36,524 nt of DNA from Parcubacteria group bacterium (GTDB lineage: Bacteria; Patescibacteriota; Minisyncoccia; Phycocordibacterales; Phycocordibacteraceae). Location: the NCBI GenBank assembly GCA_028286505.1, contig JAQBRK010000002.1:1-36524 (forward strand). Direction: 5' to 3'. Below are positions 21,808 through 29,110 of this stretch, piece after piece; the stretch's first letter is position 1, and each line of letters starts with the position of its first letter. Under the pieces are notes generated by a model that saw only the letters and a program-made list of their open reading frames with translations, was not told where the DNA came from and made no database searches. The position numbers and the translations under genes were made by a program.

Positions 21808-22041
21808 ATGAAAATACCTCCGGGCCTCTACCACCACTACAAGGACAAGACGAAGCTCTACGACGTGATGGGGGTAGCCTTCCAGACCGAGACCGAAGAG
21901 GAACTCGTCGTGTACCGACCGCTGTATGAGGTTGAGCATGAGTTTTTTGCTCGCCCGCTTGCCATGTTCCTTGAGAACGTCGACGTGCCCGAGCTCGGAT
22001 ATTCCGGCCCACGCTTCGTATTCGTCCGCGAGAAGCAATAA
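21808..22041 (+). CDS. DUF1653-family protein (77 aa)
   Basis: 77 aa: GLYHHYKDKTKLYDVMGVAFQTETEEELVVYRPLY, then a basic/acidic region with the conserved RPLAMFLENV and a final GPRFVFVRE. These are the DUF1653 landmarks. The family is small and beta-rich; its function is not established. The start at 21808 is fixed by the -10 box 6 nt upstream; a longer frame would start inside the inverted repeat. Confidence 0.9.
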   Translation: MKIPPGLYHHYKDKTKLYDVMGVAFQTETEEELVVYRPLYEVEHEFFARPLAMFLENVDVPELGYSGPRFVFVREKQ

Positions 22042-22115
22042 AAGGCTCCTAATCTGGGGAAAACCCCGAATAGTCGATTGCGCTCCACGGCGGGCGGGCT
22101 ACCATGGGGGGACGG

Positions 22116-22394
22116 ATGAGCGAATTTCTCAAGATGGACATTTTCTTCGTGGTGACAACCGTCGCCGTCGTTGTCATGACTATCCTCTTGGCGCTATGCC
22201 TCATTCGCGTGCTTCGGATACTTAAGAACATCGAAGACATATCGGTACTGGTAGAAGAGGAAGGTCAGAAGTTCCGCGAAGACATTGCCGACGTTCGCAA
22301 GAGCGTCCGCGAGGAAGGTCTGCGCGCAAAGCACCTCCTCAGCTTTCTCGGTACCGGTAAACGCCGTTCCCGGAAAAAATCCGATAGCGCCTAA
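22116..22394 (+). CDS. Small membrane protein with cytoplasmic coiled coil (92 aa)
   Basis: 92 aa: one membrane helix (about 10-32, FFVVTTVAVVVMTILLALCLI), then an acidic/basic coiled coil (RVLRILKNIEDISVLVEEEGQKFREDIADVRK) and a basic end (GKRRSRKKS). This layout resembles small CPR membrane proteins next to nucleoid-like proteins. The ATG at 22116 is chosen; an ATG 12 nt earlier would add only MGGR. The histone-H1-like gene begins 22 nt after its stop. Confidence 0.78.
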   Translation: MSEFLKMDIFFVVTTVAVVVMTILLALCLIRVLRILKNIEDISVLVEEEGQKFREDIADVRKSVREEGLRAKHLLSFLGTGKRRSRKKSDSA

Positions 22395-22416
22395 CAGTAA
22401 TTTTCAAAACAGATCT

Positions 22417-22911
22417 ATGGCCACTACGAAGAAACAGACAGCTAAGAAAGCAACCGGCACGAAGAAGACTTCGAAGAAGGGTATGTCCACCGCAACGAAG
22501 GTAGAGGTAGGTGCAGCAGCACTCGCTGCAGCTGCAGCAGCAGGAGCCGCGGGGTATTACTTCTATGGCACGAAGAGCGCGAAGAAGCATCGTCAGGCGG
22601 CAAGCACGTGGGCAAAGGGCATGAAGCGCGACGTGGTGAAGAAGGCGAAGGCCATCAAGAACCTCGACGCAAAGTCCATCGCGCGTATCGTTGACGAAGC
22701 AGCAGCTGCTTACCAGGGAGTACGCGGCGTTGCCGCAAGCGACCTCGGTCACGCGGCGCTTGAGCTCAAGCGCAACTGGAAGGAAGTACAGCGCGAGCTC
22801 GAACCGTCGGCTACGGTGAAGAAGAACGTGAAAAAGGTACAGACCACGGTTAAGAAGACGGTCGGCAAAGTAATGCCGAAGAAGACTGCCAAAAAGTCTT
22901 CGAAGCGTTAG
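22417..22911 (+). CDS. Lys/Ala-rich histone-H1-like protein with a membrane segment
   Basis: 164 aa, Lys/Ala-rich at both ends (KKQTAKKATGTKKTSKK; VKKTVGKVMPKKTAKKSSKR) in the style of histone-H1/AlgP tails. An Ala-rich hydrophobic helix at about residues 31-51 (VGAAALAAAAAAGAAGYYFYG) suggests a membrane anchor, as in YtxH-type proteins. It may tether DNA or nucleoid proteins to the membrane; this is inference. The earlier frame upstream is not convincing. A very long perfect terminator follows. Confidence 0.8.
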   Translation: MATTKKQTAKKATGTKKTSKKGMSTATKVEVGAAALAAAAAAGAAGYYFYGTKSAKKHRQAASTWAKGMKRDVVKKAKAIKNLDAKSIARIVDEAAAAYQGVRGVAASDLGHAALELKRNWKEVQRELEPSATVKKNVKKVQTTVKKTVGKVMPKKTAKKSSKR

Positions 22912-22928
22912 CCCAAGTCCTCAAAGTT

Positions 22929-22968
22929 CGAAACAGTACGGTCTCCGCGAGGAGACCGTACTGTTTCG
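22929..22968. terminator. 18-bp perfect terminator hairpin
   Basis: CGAAACAGTACGGTCTCC/GGAGACCGTACTGTTTCG with a gcga loop. The stem is unusually long and perfect for a bacterial terminator and palindromic, so it could work both ways. Confidence 0.8.
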
Positions 22969-23007
22969 TTAACGCTCGCTTCACCTTGCTCCGAGTATAA
23001 GTAAGGA

Positions 23008-23673
23008 ATGTTCAGAAACCCCGCCTACGATATGTTCGTTCTTGTTCCCGCACTTTTGATTGCGGCCGTCCTCACGCTCACTATTATGGGAAGTTCCGTG
23101 CACGCTCAGGAGATTGTTACCAGCTCTGCCGTACCGGCAAGCGTTTCAGCACCTGCAAACACGACCGCCACGAGCACTGGATCGCGTGCAACTATCGCTT
23201 CAACGAGCGGCACGACGCTTCCTGATAGTGCGGGAAAAGTCCTGAGCATTACCCGCACGGCAGTTACCACGACGCCCTCGGACGTTCCCGAACTTTCACC
23301 CGTAGGTATTCATACGTCGGATGAGCTGTATTCGTATGCAAAAACATTGATGCAAAAGAACGCCTCGATAGAAACCATTACGCTCTCGGGAACCGAAGTT
23401 TCAGTACGTTATCACCGGAATGCCCGCCTGCTCGGCATACTTCCCGTATCGGTGCCCGGTACCGTATCGGTCCGCACCGACGGCAGCGTGAGCTTTTCTA
23501 ACCCGTGGTACCGCATGCTTACGATAGCCGAACGTGATTACCTCACTACGGCGCTTGAAGTGCGGGTGCACTCGCTGCTTACCTCCGAAGGGTATCTCGC
23601 CTCCATGCACCTCGCTCCTTCGACCCAAGCCGAACTCCTTGCCACCATCACCGAACTTCTCTCAGGTGTATAG
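23008..23673 (+). CDS. Secreted protein with 'PWY' domain, paralogue of 18145-18903
   Basis: 221 aa. Signal peptide or N-terminal helix to about residue 34 (cleavage-like VHA), a Thr/Ser/Ala linker (35-75), then a folded domain: HTSDELYSYAKTLM, SVRYHRNARLLGILPVSV, RTDGSVSFSNPWYRMLT, and a final amphipathic helix. It shares Y-x3-A-x2-LG-x-x-P-x-S, DG-x-VS and PWY-x-x-L with the 18145 protein. TATAAG (22996-23001) ends 6 nt before the ATG. Function unknown; surface or envelope location likely. Confidence 0.78.
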   Translation: MFRNPAYDMFVLVPALLIAAVLTLTIMGSSVHAQEIVTSSAVPASVSAPANTTATSTGSRATIASTSGTTLPDSAGKVLSITRTAVTTTPSDVPELSPVGIHTSDELYSYAKTLMQKNASIETITLSGTEVSVRYHRNARLLGILPVSVPGTVSVRTDGSVSFSNPWYRMLTIAERDYLTTALEVRVHSLLTSEGYLASMHLAPSTQAELLATITELLSGV

Positions 23674-23768
23674 AAGTCGCGCTCCCCGCGACCCTCTGTT
23701 AGCATAGTCTGATACCTCCCGACCGCTCGTACAGCGGTAAGAAACCCTATCTCACTACGTCATAGACC

Positions 23769-24275
23769 ATGGATAACGAAGAAAACAAAGATCATTTTCT
23801 CGAGGTCTACGACCGGTACTCGGACGATATCTTCCGCTTTTGCGTCCTTAAAGTAAGCAGCCGTGCGGTGGCCGAAGATCTCACCCAAGAGGTCTTCATG
23901 CGCTTCTGGCAGCAGCTGCGCGCCGGGACCGAAATAGGCAACGAGCGGGCCCTCCTCTATGCCATGGCACGCAATCTGGTCATTGACTGGTACCGCAAGC
24001 GAAAAGAGCAATCGCTCGATATGCTGCAGGAAGAGGGATTCGAGTTCGCGAACGACGACCACACGAGCATCAAGCGAAATGCCGAAATGCGAGAAGTGCT
24101 CGACGTTATCAAAGACCTCGACGAGCCTTCGCGCGAAGCCCTGACGCTACGCTTCGTCGAGGGATTCTCCCCGATGGAAATAGCGGCACTCTCGGGGGAG
24201 ACCGCGAACGCGGTGTCGGTGCGCATCAACCGCGCCCTCAAAAAAGTCCAAGAACACCTACACGTCCATGATTGA
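23769..24275 (+). CDS. ECF-type RNA polymerase sigma factor
   Basis: 168 aa. Region 2: YDRYSDDIFRFCVLKVSSRAVAEDLTQEVFMRFW; region 4: PSREALTLRFVEGFSPMEIAALSGETANAVSVRINRALKKVQEHL, with the HTH for -35 recognition. No sigma1.1 or region 3, so it is the ECF type. It overlaps the following DUF5667-type gene by 8 nt, which looks like a sigma/anti-sigma pair. It could drive a stress or envelope regulon; the window does not show which. Confidence 0.93.
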   Translation: MDNEENKDHFLEVYDRYSDDIFRFCVLKVSSRAVAEDLTQEVFMRFWQQLRAGTEIGNERALLYAMARNLVIDWYRKRKEQSLDMLQEEGFEFANDDHTSIKRNAEMREVLDVIKDLDEPSREALTLRFVEGFSPMEIAALSGETANAVSVRINRALKKVQEHLHVHD

Positions 24276-25311
24276 TTCAACTACCACATTTATCAAACGA
24301 CTTGCCGGCATCCGGCTTTCGAATAATGAACGCCTCGCGCTCCGCGAGCGCCTCAGCATGTACGCCGACCAACACCCGGCGCCTGTTCCTGCGAGCATCC
24401 CTTCGCCGTTCGGAACCTTTTTCATAGCACTTGGTTCTCGCCGCTTCTCTACCTATGCCATGGCTCTCGCGGTGCTCATTGTCGCAACGAGCGGCGTTAC
24501 GTTCGCTGCCGAAGGCAGCGTTCCCGGCGACTCACTCTATTCCATCAAGGTGAAAGTGAACGAGCCGGTCATGGTAGCTCTCGCTCCCACCGCCACCGGC
24601 CAAGCGAACGTCGCGGCGCGTATCGCGACCCGTCGCGTCGATGAAGCGGTAACTCTCGCCACGCGCGGAGAACTAACCCCCGAGCGCCAGGCATACCTCG
24701 CGACCGAATTCGATTCGAGCGTGAAAATTGCCGCACAGAAAGCCGATGACCTTGCGTCTTCCGGCGACGTAACGAGCGCCGCGAACGTGAAGGCGAACCT
24801 TGCGGCGAACCTCGCGGGAGAAGCGCAGGCGCTCGGTGCGGTCGCTACCGTTCCGGGAGAAGTACGCAATAACGATTTCCTTGCCGTAGTCGTTGCCACG
24901 AGCGAAAGCATCTCGAGCACGAGCGGCTCCGATACGAGCAGTGCCGCTATCGCGGCAGGCATAAGCGAATCCGCATCAGACTCCGAAGAGGGAACCACGA
25001 CCGCACTGCTCATGGAGCAATCCAGCGCTCCTGCTTCGGCGCGCACCATGCTTAAGGCCGCAACGCTCGCGCCGGTAGCCTCAACAACACCGCTCAAGGC
25101 GAAGCGTGCATTTATCACTGGCCGTTTCGGCAGCACGTTCAACCTCGCTTCCTCCACGCTGCGTGCCCGTCTCGCAGCACCCGCACTCTCCAATTTCCTC
25201 GTACCCAAGATGGATGTCGCCATCCCGAAAGTACCTCAAACGATGGCACCCGAGGCAGTCGTCAATTCCGAAACAACAACCTCCGGTTCAAACTCGCCCG
25301 ATACGAAATAA
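24268..25311 (+). CDS. DUF5667-type membrane protein, probable anti-sigma partner
   Basis: 347 aa. A cytoplasmic N-terminus of ~55 residues (SNNERLALRERLSMYA), a membrane helix (about 59-81) and an extracytoplasmic helical region with the DUF5667 pattern GDSLYSIKVKVNEP...ARIATRRVDEAVTLA, then a long Ser/Thr/Ala-rich tail. The cytoplasmic part could bind the sigma factor. The 8-nt overlap with the sigma gene supports co-translation. Direct anti-sigma action is inferred from context only; it lacks a zinc anti-sigma motif (HxxxCxxC). Confidence 0.82.
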   Translation: MIDSTTTFIKRLAGIRLSNNERLALRERLSMYADQHPAPVPASIPSPFGTFFIALGSRRFSTYAMALAVLIVATSGVTFAAEGSVPGDSLYSIKVKVNEPVMVALAPTATGQANVAARIATRRVDEAVTLATRGELTPERQAYLATEFDSSVKIAAQKADDLASSGDVTSAANVKANLAANLAGEAQALGAVATVPGEVRNNDFLAVVVATSESISSTSGSDTSSAAIAAGISESASDSEEGTTTALLMEQSSAPASARTMLKAATLAPVASTTPLKAKRAFITGRFGSTFNLASSTLRARLAAPALSNFLVPKMDVAIPKVPQTMAPEAVVNSETTTSGSNSPDTK

Positions 25312-25335
25312 TTAGTAGGTCCGTAGCGTCACGCC

Positions 25336-25341
25336 TATACT
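25336..25341 (+). promoter_or_regulatory. -10 box, leaderless type
   Basis: TATACT ends 6 nt before the ATG at 25348. Confidence 0.65.
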
Positions 25342-25347
25342 TACCCT

Positions 25348-26028
25348 ATGAAACGACCGATCGTCATCCTCTGTGCCGTCATCGTCGCCATAGCTTTCAG
25401 CTTCGTCTTTTACATGGTGCATTCGAAAAATACCGGCATGCCGCCGATTTCTTCCGTTGCTTCGTCCACGCCTGTAGACCTGAGCGGACAAGCCATATTT
25501 ACCGATGGCGAACATGGGTTTTCAATCGTGTATCCCGAGAAGTACCAGACCGATCCCACCTTCGCGACTTCATACCACCTCCCGGCTACCTGGCGCGTGA
25601 ATGCGCTACCGAACGCAACCGGCACGCCCATCTTCACCATCATCAGCTATCGCATAAAGAATGACTCGTCCTATCCGCGCTACTTCGATGCGGAAGTGCG
25701 CATAGGCGCGTCGAGCGACCCGAAAGAACTAGCTCGCTGTGAAAAGCCCGCAACGGACCAGAACGAGCAGGCACTTCCGGACGTAACGCTCGGAACAACG
25801 AAGTTCAAGGTATTCTCGTTCGGTGACGCGGCCATGATGCAATACGAAAAGGGAATCAGTTACCGTGTCGTTCATGACTCTACCTGCATAGCCATCGAGC
25901 AGCTTCAAACGGGCTCCAGCTATCGGGATGACCCGGCGACAAGCAAAGACGTCTCGGACGCCGACTTGCAAAAATACTATGCGGACCTCGATACCGTCGT
26001 GAAGTCGTTCTCGTTCTCGCGGCCATAA
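25348..26028 (+). CDS. Membrane-anchored PsbP-like unknown protein
   Basis: 226 aa. N-terminal membrane helix (about 4-23), a short Ser/Pro linker, then an extracytoplasmic beta-rich domain: FTDGEHGFSIVYPEKYQTDP...TFATSYHLPATWR, PIFTIISYRI, VRIGASSDPKELARC, and a C-terminal DLDTVVKSFSF. The GFSIxYP-x-n-W pattern with the final KSF is that of PsbP/DUF-type envelope proteins common in Patescibacteria. Two Cys (in LARCEK and DSTCIAI) could form a disulfide. Function unknown. Confidence 0.72.
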   Translation: MKRPIVILCAVIVAIAFSFVFYMVHSKNTGMPPISSVASSTPVDLSGQAIFTDGEHGFSIVYPEKYQTDPTFATSYHLPATWRVNALPNATGTPIFTIISYRIKNDSSYPRYFDAEVRIGASSDPKELARCEKPATDQNEQALPDVTLGTTKFKVFSFGDAAMMQYEKGISYRVVHDSTCIAIEQLQTGSSYRDDPATSKDVSDADLQKYYADLDTVVKSFSFSRP

Positions 26029-26043
26029 CGCACCTGGTTTTGC

Positions 26044-26049
26044 TATACT
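26044..26049 (+). promoter_or_regulatory. -10 box, leaderless type
   Basis: TATACT ends 7 nt before the ATG at 26057. Confidence 0.65.
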
Positions 26050-26056
26050 GCCAAGA

Positions 26057-27112
26057 ATGAAAAAAATATTCTTCGGACTTCTCCTCCTCACCCCGCTCAC
26101 TATCGGGGCGGAACTTCTGCACGTGTCTCCCCTCATCGTTTTCCTTATGGCTGCTGCGGCCATCATTCCGCTTGCCAAATACATAGGGGACGCCACCGAA
26201 GACCTGGCGCTGCGTACCAGTCCCGCCATAGGGGGGCTTTTGAACGCCACCTTCGGCAACGCTACCGAGCTCATTGTTTCGCTATTCGCCATCCATGCGG
26301 GTCTCGTGGAAGTGGCCAAAGCTTCCATTACAGGTGCCATCATCGGTAACCTGCTTCTCGTGCTCGGTACCGCCATGTTCCTTGGAGGTCGTAAGCGCGA
26401 GCGCCAGCACTTCAACGCGACTGCGGCGAAGGCAGCATGCTCCATGCTCATTCTCGCAACCATCGCGCTCGTTATTCCGGCCATATTCCTCATCACCTCG
26501 GGTGCAAGTTATACGGGGGATGTGGGACTGCTTTCGATCTTCGTCTCCATCCTGATGATTGCCGCCTACGGAGCCAACCTGTTCTTCACGCTCCATACGC
26601 ATAAGCACCTCTATGCGGGAGAAGAGGCCGACGAGCGTTCAATCGCGCCGAAGTGGAGCGCGAGAAAGAGCACCATCATTCTCTTCTTTGCGACGGTCTT
26701 CGTTGCCATTCTTTCCGAAATACTCGTGGGCGCCATCCGCCCGGTCGTCGCGCAGTTCGGCTGGACCGAGCTCTTCATCGGAGTCGTGGTCGTTGCTATC
26801 GTTGGAAACGTGGCGGAACATCTCTCCGCCGTCACAGCGGCCATGAAGAACAAAATGGACCTGTCGCTCCAGATAGCTATTGGTTCCGCGACGCAGATCG
26901 TCATGTTCGTGGCCCCGGTACTGGTGCTCGTCAGTTTCTTCATCGGAACGCCAATGAACTTGGTATTCAATACCTTCGAGCTGGTAGCCATCATATTCGC
27001 TATCTTCGTGACGAACGCAGTGGTGGAAGATGGTGAAAGCACGTGGTTCGAAGGGTTCCAGCTATTGGTTGCATACGTCATCATGGCTGTGGCGTTCTTC
27101 CTCCACCCGTAA
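26057..27112 (+). CDS. Calcium/proton exchanger (CAX family)
   Basis: 351-aa Ca2+/H+ antiporter with about 11 helices. Two inverted halves carry the ion-binding alpha repeats: FGNATELIVSLFAIHAGLVEVAKASITGAIIGNLLLVLG in the first and VVAIVGNVAEHLSAVTAAMKNKMDLSLQIAIGSATQ in the second, with the acidic residues in GNATE and GNVAEH. An acidic cytoplasmic loop lies between (HKHLYAGEEADERS). It exports Ca2+ from the cytoplasm. It is followed by palindrome B and the VIT transporter, giving a small metal-ion transport group. Confidence 0.94.
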   Translation: MKKIFFGLLLLTPLTIGAELLHVSPLIVFLMAAAAIIPLAKYIGDATEDLALRTSPAIGGLLNATFGNATELIVSLFAIHAGLVEVAKASITGAIIGNLLLVLGTAMFLGGRKRERQHFNATAAKAACSMLILATIALVIPAIFLITSGASYTGDVGLLSIFVSILMIAAYGANLFFTLHTHKHLYAGEEADERSIAPKWSARKSTIILFFATVFVAILSEILVGAIRPVVAQFGWTELFIGVVVVAIVGNVAEHLSAVTAAMKNKMDLSLQIAIGSATQIVMFVAPVLVLVSFFIGTPMNLVFNTFELVAIIFAIFVTNAVVEDGESTWFEGFQLLVAYVIMAVAFFLHP

Positions 27113-27114
27113 TG

Positions 27115-27236
27115 GCAAGCGATTATCGCCGGCGTCTACTTCGTTGCGGGGCCCATCCGGCTCATCCGCCGTACTCAAGTACGTCTACTTCGCCGAATTT
27201 CCCGCGCCTTGTATCCATCCGACGATAATCGCTTGC
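27115..27236. repeat. Long palindromic repeat, copy B
   Basis: The base is a perfect 14-bp inverted repeat (GCAAGCGATTATCG 27115-27128 / CGATAATCGCTTGC 27223-27236). The tip is CGTACT-ca-AGTACG (27170-27183). Shared with copy A: CGTCTACTTCGTTGC-like (27133-27147) and GCGCCTTGTATCCA (27204-27217; 13/14). The right arm contains GATAAT (27224-27229), 9 nt before the ATG of the next gene, so the repeat may provide its promoter. Confidence 0.78.
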
Positions 27237-27238
27237 TT

Positions 27239-27955
27239 ATGACCATGAACTCACACCAAGGTCCGGAATCTCACACGCACTCGGTCGCCGCCAAGCAAAA
27301 CTGGCTACGCGCTTCGGTGCTCGGGGCCAACGATGGCATCGTATCGCTCGCTGCGCTCGTCGTGGGCATTGCAGGGGCTGCCGTCAGCAACCATACGCTT
27401 CTTCTGACGGGCGTTGCCGGAATACTTGCCGGCGCGCTTTCCATGGCAGTGGGTGAATATATTTCGGTCAACAGCCAACGCGACACCGAGCATGCCCTCC
27501 TTAAGAAGGAGCGATTCGAACTTGATAACTACGCGGCGTCGGAGCTCGACGAGCTTACGGCCATTTATGAGAAAAAAGGTTTGAAGCCCGAAACGGCTCG
27601 CATCGTGGCGGAAGAACTCTCCGCACATGACGTATTCGCCGCGCATGTCGATGCGGAGCTTGGGATTGACCCCGATAATCTGACGAATCCTTGGCATGCC
27701 GCAGTGGCTTCGGCAGCCTCGTTCTTCGCCGGAGCCCTCATTCCTTTTATTGCCATCCTCGTCGCACCGGTAGCAGTGCGTATACCGGTCACCTTCGTGG
27801 CCGTGGTTGTCGCACTTATCATCACCGGTATCTTGAGCGCCCGTGCCAGCGGCGTGTCGCCGCTTGTGGTGACCGCTCGCTCGGTCATCGGTGGCCTTAT
27901 TGCGATGTTCGTTACCTTCGGCATCGGACGATTGCTCGATGTGAACCTGAAATAG
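27239..27955 (+). CDS. VIT/CCC1-family transporter
   Basis: 238-aa iron/manganese-type transporter. Helix 1 LRASVLGANDGIVSLAALVVGIAGA and helix 2 GVAGILAGALSMAVGEYISVNSQRDTE are diagnostic, followed by the acidic cytoplasmic domain (ELDELTAIYEKKGL...HDVFAAHVDAELGI) and three more helices. It moves divalent metals out of the cytoplasm. Start ATG 27239, or 27245 two codons later. The promoter seems to lie in the right arm of palindrome B. Lies beside the Ca2+ exchanger. Confidence 0.93.
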   Translation: MTMNSHQGPESHTHSVAAKQNWLRASVLGANDGIVSLAALVVGIAGAAVSNHTLLLTGVAGILAGALSMAVGEYISVNSQRDTEHALLKKERFELDNYAASELDELTAIYEKKGLKPETARIVAEELSAHDVFAAHVDAELGIDPDNLTNPWHAAVASAASFFAGALIPFIAILVAPVAVRIPVTFVAVVVALIITGILSARASGVSPLVVTARSVIGGLIAMFVTFGIGRLLDVNLK

Positions 27956-28008
27956 TTGCGCACCCGCTACAAGCGCTATACTTACTACTTACCCCTTACG
28001 TCATATAT

Positions 28009-28347
28009 ATGGCTCTCATCCACTGGCTCGTTACCGCTCTCGCGATTCTCATTGCCGCCTATTTGATTCCTGGCGTCTCCGTCACCCTCGTAGGTGCACT
28101 CGTGCTCGCCGTCGTCCTCGGCATCATTAACGTGTTCTTCAAGCCGGTCATTACGCTTCTTACGCTTCCGATAAATATCGTCACGCTCGGTATCTTCTCG
28201 CTCGTCGTGAATGCGCTCCTCATCATGCTCGCGGCAATGCTCGTGCCGGGATTCCACGTGAATGGTTTCTGGGCAGCGTTCTTCTTCTCCATCGTCGTCT
28301 CGCTTGTCACGGCATTCTTCGGAATGATGGCGCGCAAGTCGGTCTAA
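28009..28347 (+). CDS. Phage-holin-4-type (PF04020-like) membrane protein
   Basis: 112 aa with four hydrophobic helices. The pattern HWLVTALAILIAAYLIPGVSV ... VVLGIINVFFKPVITLLTLPINIVTLGIFSLVVNALLIML is that of the holin-4-2/YvlD family, widespread in bacterial genomes and mostly not phage-linked. TATACT at 27977-27982 gives a 26-nt leader; half of the IR-arm word (accccttac, 27991-27999) sits in it. No phage genes are nearby. Function unknown. Confidence 0.88.
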   Translation: MALIHWLVTALAILIAAYLIPGVSVTLVGALVLAVVLGIINVFFKPVITLLTLPINIVTLGIFSLVVNALLIMLAAMLVPGFHVNGFWAAFFFSIVVSLVTAFFGMMARKSV

Positions 28348-28367
28348 GCACGAATATAAAAAAGGCG

Positions 28368-28394
28368 GCCGTCGACTCCGGAGGAGTCGACGGC
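28368..28394. terminator. Bidirectional terminator between convergent genes
   Basis: 12-bp perfect stem GCCGTCGACTCC/GGAGTCGACGGC with T-rich sequence on the + side and a T6 run on the - side. It separates the holin-type gene from the 28416-28805 gene. Confidence 0.85.
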
Positions 28395-28415
28395 TTTGCC
28401 GTTTGTCTGTTGTCG

Positions 28416-28805
28416 TTAGGCGAACTCAAGTTCGCGCGAAAGTTCAGGTTCGACATCGGGCAGAGCGGGAATGCCGTGGATAAGCTCAAGCCAGATATCA
28501 GTCAGGATTTGGTACAGAAAACGAGTGCGTCTGTCTTCTCTGTAGCTTTCAATGCGAAAGCCGTTGTGCCGGAGTTGTTCCGGGGTAAGCCGGTTTTCGG
28601 ATTCGTAGCCGAAGTATCCGGTCGGATGCGCTTGCGCTAGAAGACAGTGATAGGGGCACGACATGTCCAACTGAGCTTGTTCAATGCGTATGCGCCATCT
28701 GGAGTTCTCCGTGTCGAGGCGCGCGCAGCCGCGTTTGGCGAACGGGAGAAGGCGAGCCTTTTCGATTTCGTACTCGCTCTGCAATCCTGGTCCATCCGTA
28801 AGCAT
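28416..28805 (-). CDS. Unknown protein (129 aa), SD-led
   Basis: Not recognised. 129 aa starting MLTDGPGLQSEYEIEKARLLPFAKRGC, with a middle LDMSCPYHCLLAQAHPTGYFGYESENR (Cys pair) and a helical acidic end. I prefer the ATG at 28805 because AGAGG lies 9 nt upstream; an ATG at 28814 abuts the Shine-Dalgarno. One of the SD-led minus-strand unknowns, ended by the bidirectional hairpin. Confidence 0.75.
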   Translation of the reverse strand: MLTDGPGLQSEYEIEKARLLPFAKRGCARLDTENSRWRIRIEQAQLDMSCPYHCLLAQAHPTGYFGYESENRLTPEQLRHNGFRIESYREDRRTRFLYQILTDIWLELIHGIPALPDVEPELSRELEFA

Positions 28806-28992
28806 GACGGTCATCCTCTAACGAACAATCAGGCACGATGCCGAACCAATCGTCTGAGTGAACCGTACCGCCGAGAGGAGTAATTGTAAAACGGTATTTT
28901 TTGTCCCAACTCCGCACGAGCGAGCTCCCGCCATGCCGCACCGCAAGGGCACTTCTTGTTCCCTAACTCGATGATTCGTAAGGAACAATGTC

Positions 28993-29102
28993 GTATACCC
29001 CTTACCACTTTCGGCAGAAATGCGTCATGCGATACGGAACGGCAGCGAAAGAAGGAAAGTTTCCAACAGGCTAGCGAAGAGTGAAAGTGGTAAGGGGTAT
29101 AC
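28993..29102. repeat. 20-bp inverted-repeat pair embedding a promoter, copy 2
   Basis: GTATACCCCTTACCACTTTC (28993-29012) is repeated inverted and perfect at 29083-29102, with 70 nt between, unrelated to the interior of copy 1 at 21.7 kb. The interior holds a small palindrome GGAAAGTTTCC (29054-29064). The right arm ends in the -10 box TATACT of the ATPase gene. Confidence 0.85.
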
Positions 29103-29103
29103 T
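29098..29103 (+). promoter_or_regulatory. -10 box of the ATPase operon, leaderless type
   Basis: TATACT, 7 nt before the ATG at 29111, formed by the right arm of the inverted repeat. Confidence 0.7.
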
Positions 29104-29110
29104 TGACCCT

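Larger units (their letters stand above)
28806..29110. other. 305-nt intergenic region with divergent control
   Basis: Holds the leader of the minus-strand 28416-28805 gene (a -10-like TACAAT with a TTGGGA 15 nt upstream) and the 110-nt inverted-repeat structure at 28993-29102. The open frame 28681-28941 (-) across it looks non-coding. Confidence 0.6.

Noticed and set aside
25729..26496. Open frame of 255 codons antisense to the CAX gene
   Set aside because: Met/Ser/Ala-rich shadow of a strongly supported transporter; no start signals.
28681..28941. Possible extra minus-strand gene upstream of 28416-28805
   Set aside because: Some protein-like stretches, but it overlaps the supported gene in another frame and crosses its likely promoter and leader; no SD or leaderless box at a start.
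21712..29102. The inverted-repeat pairs as one MITE copied twice
   Set aside because: Interiors (52 and 70 nt) are unrelated and no target-site duplications are visible, so a simple MITE copy is not supported; kept as a finding with the question open.
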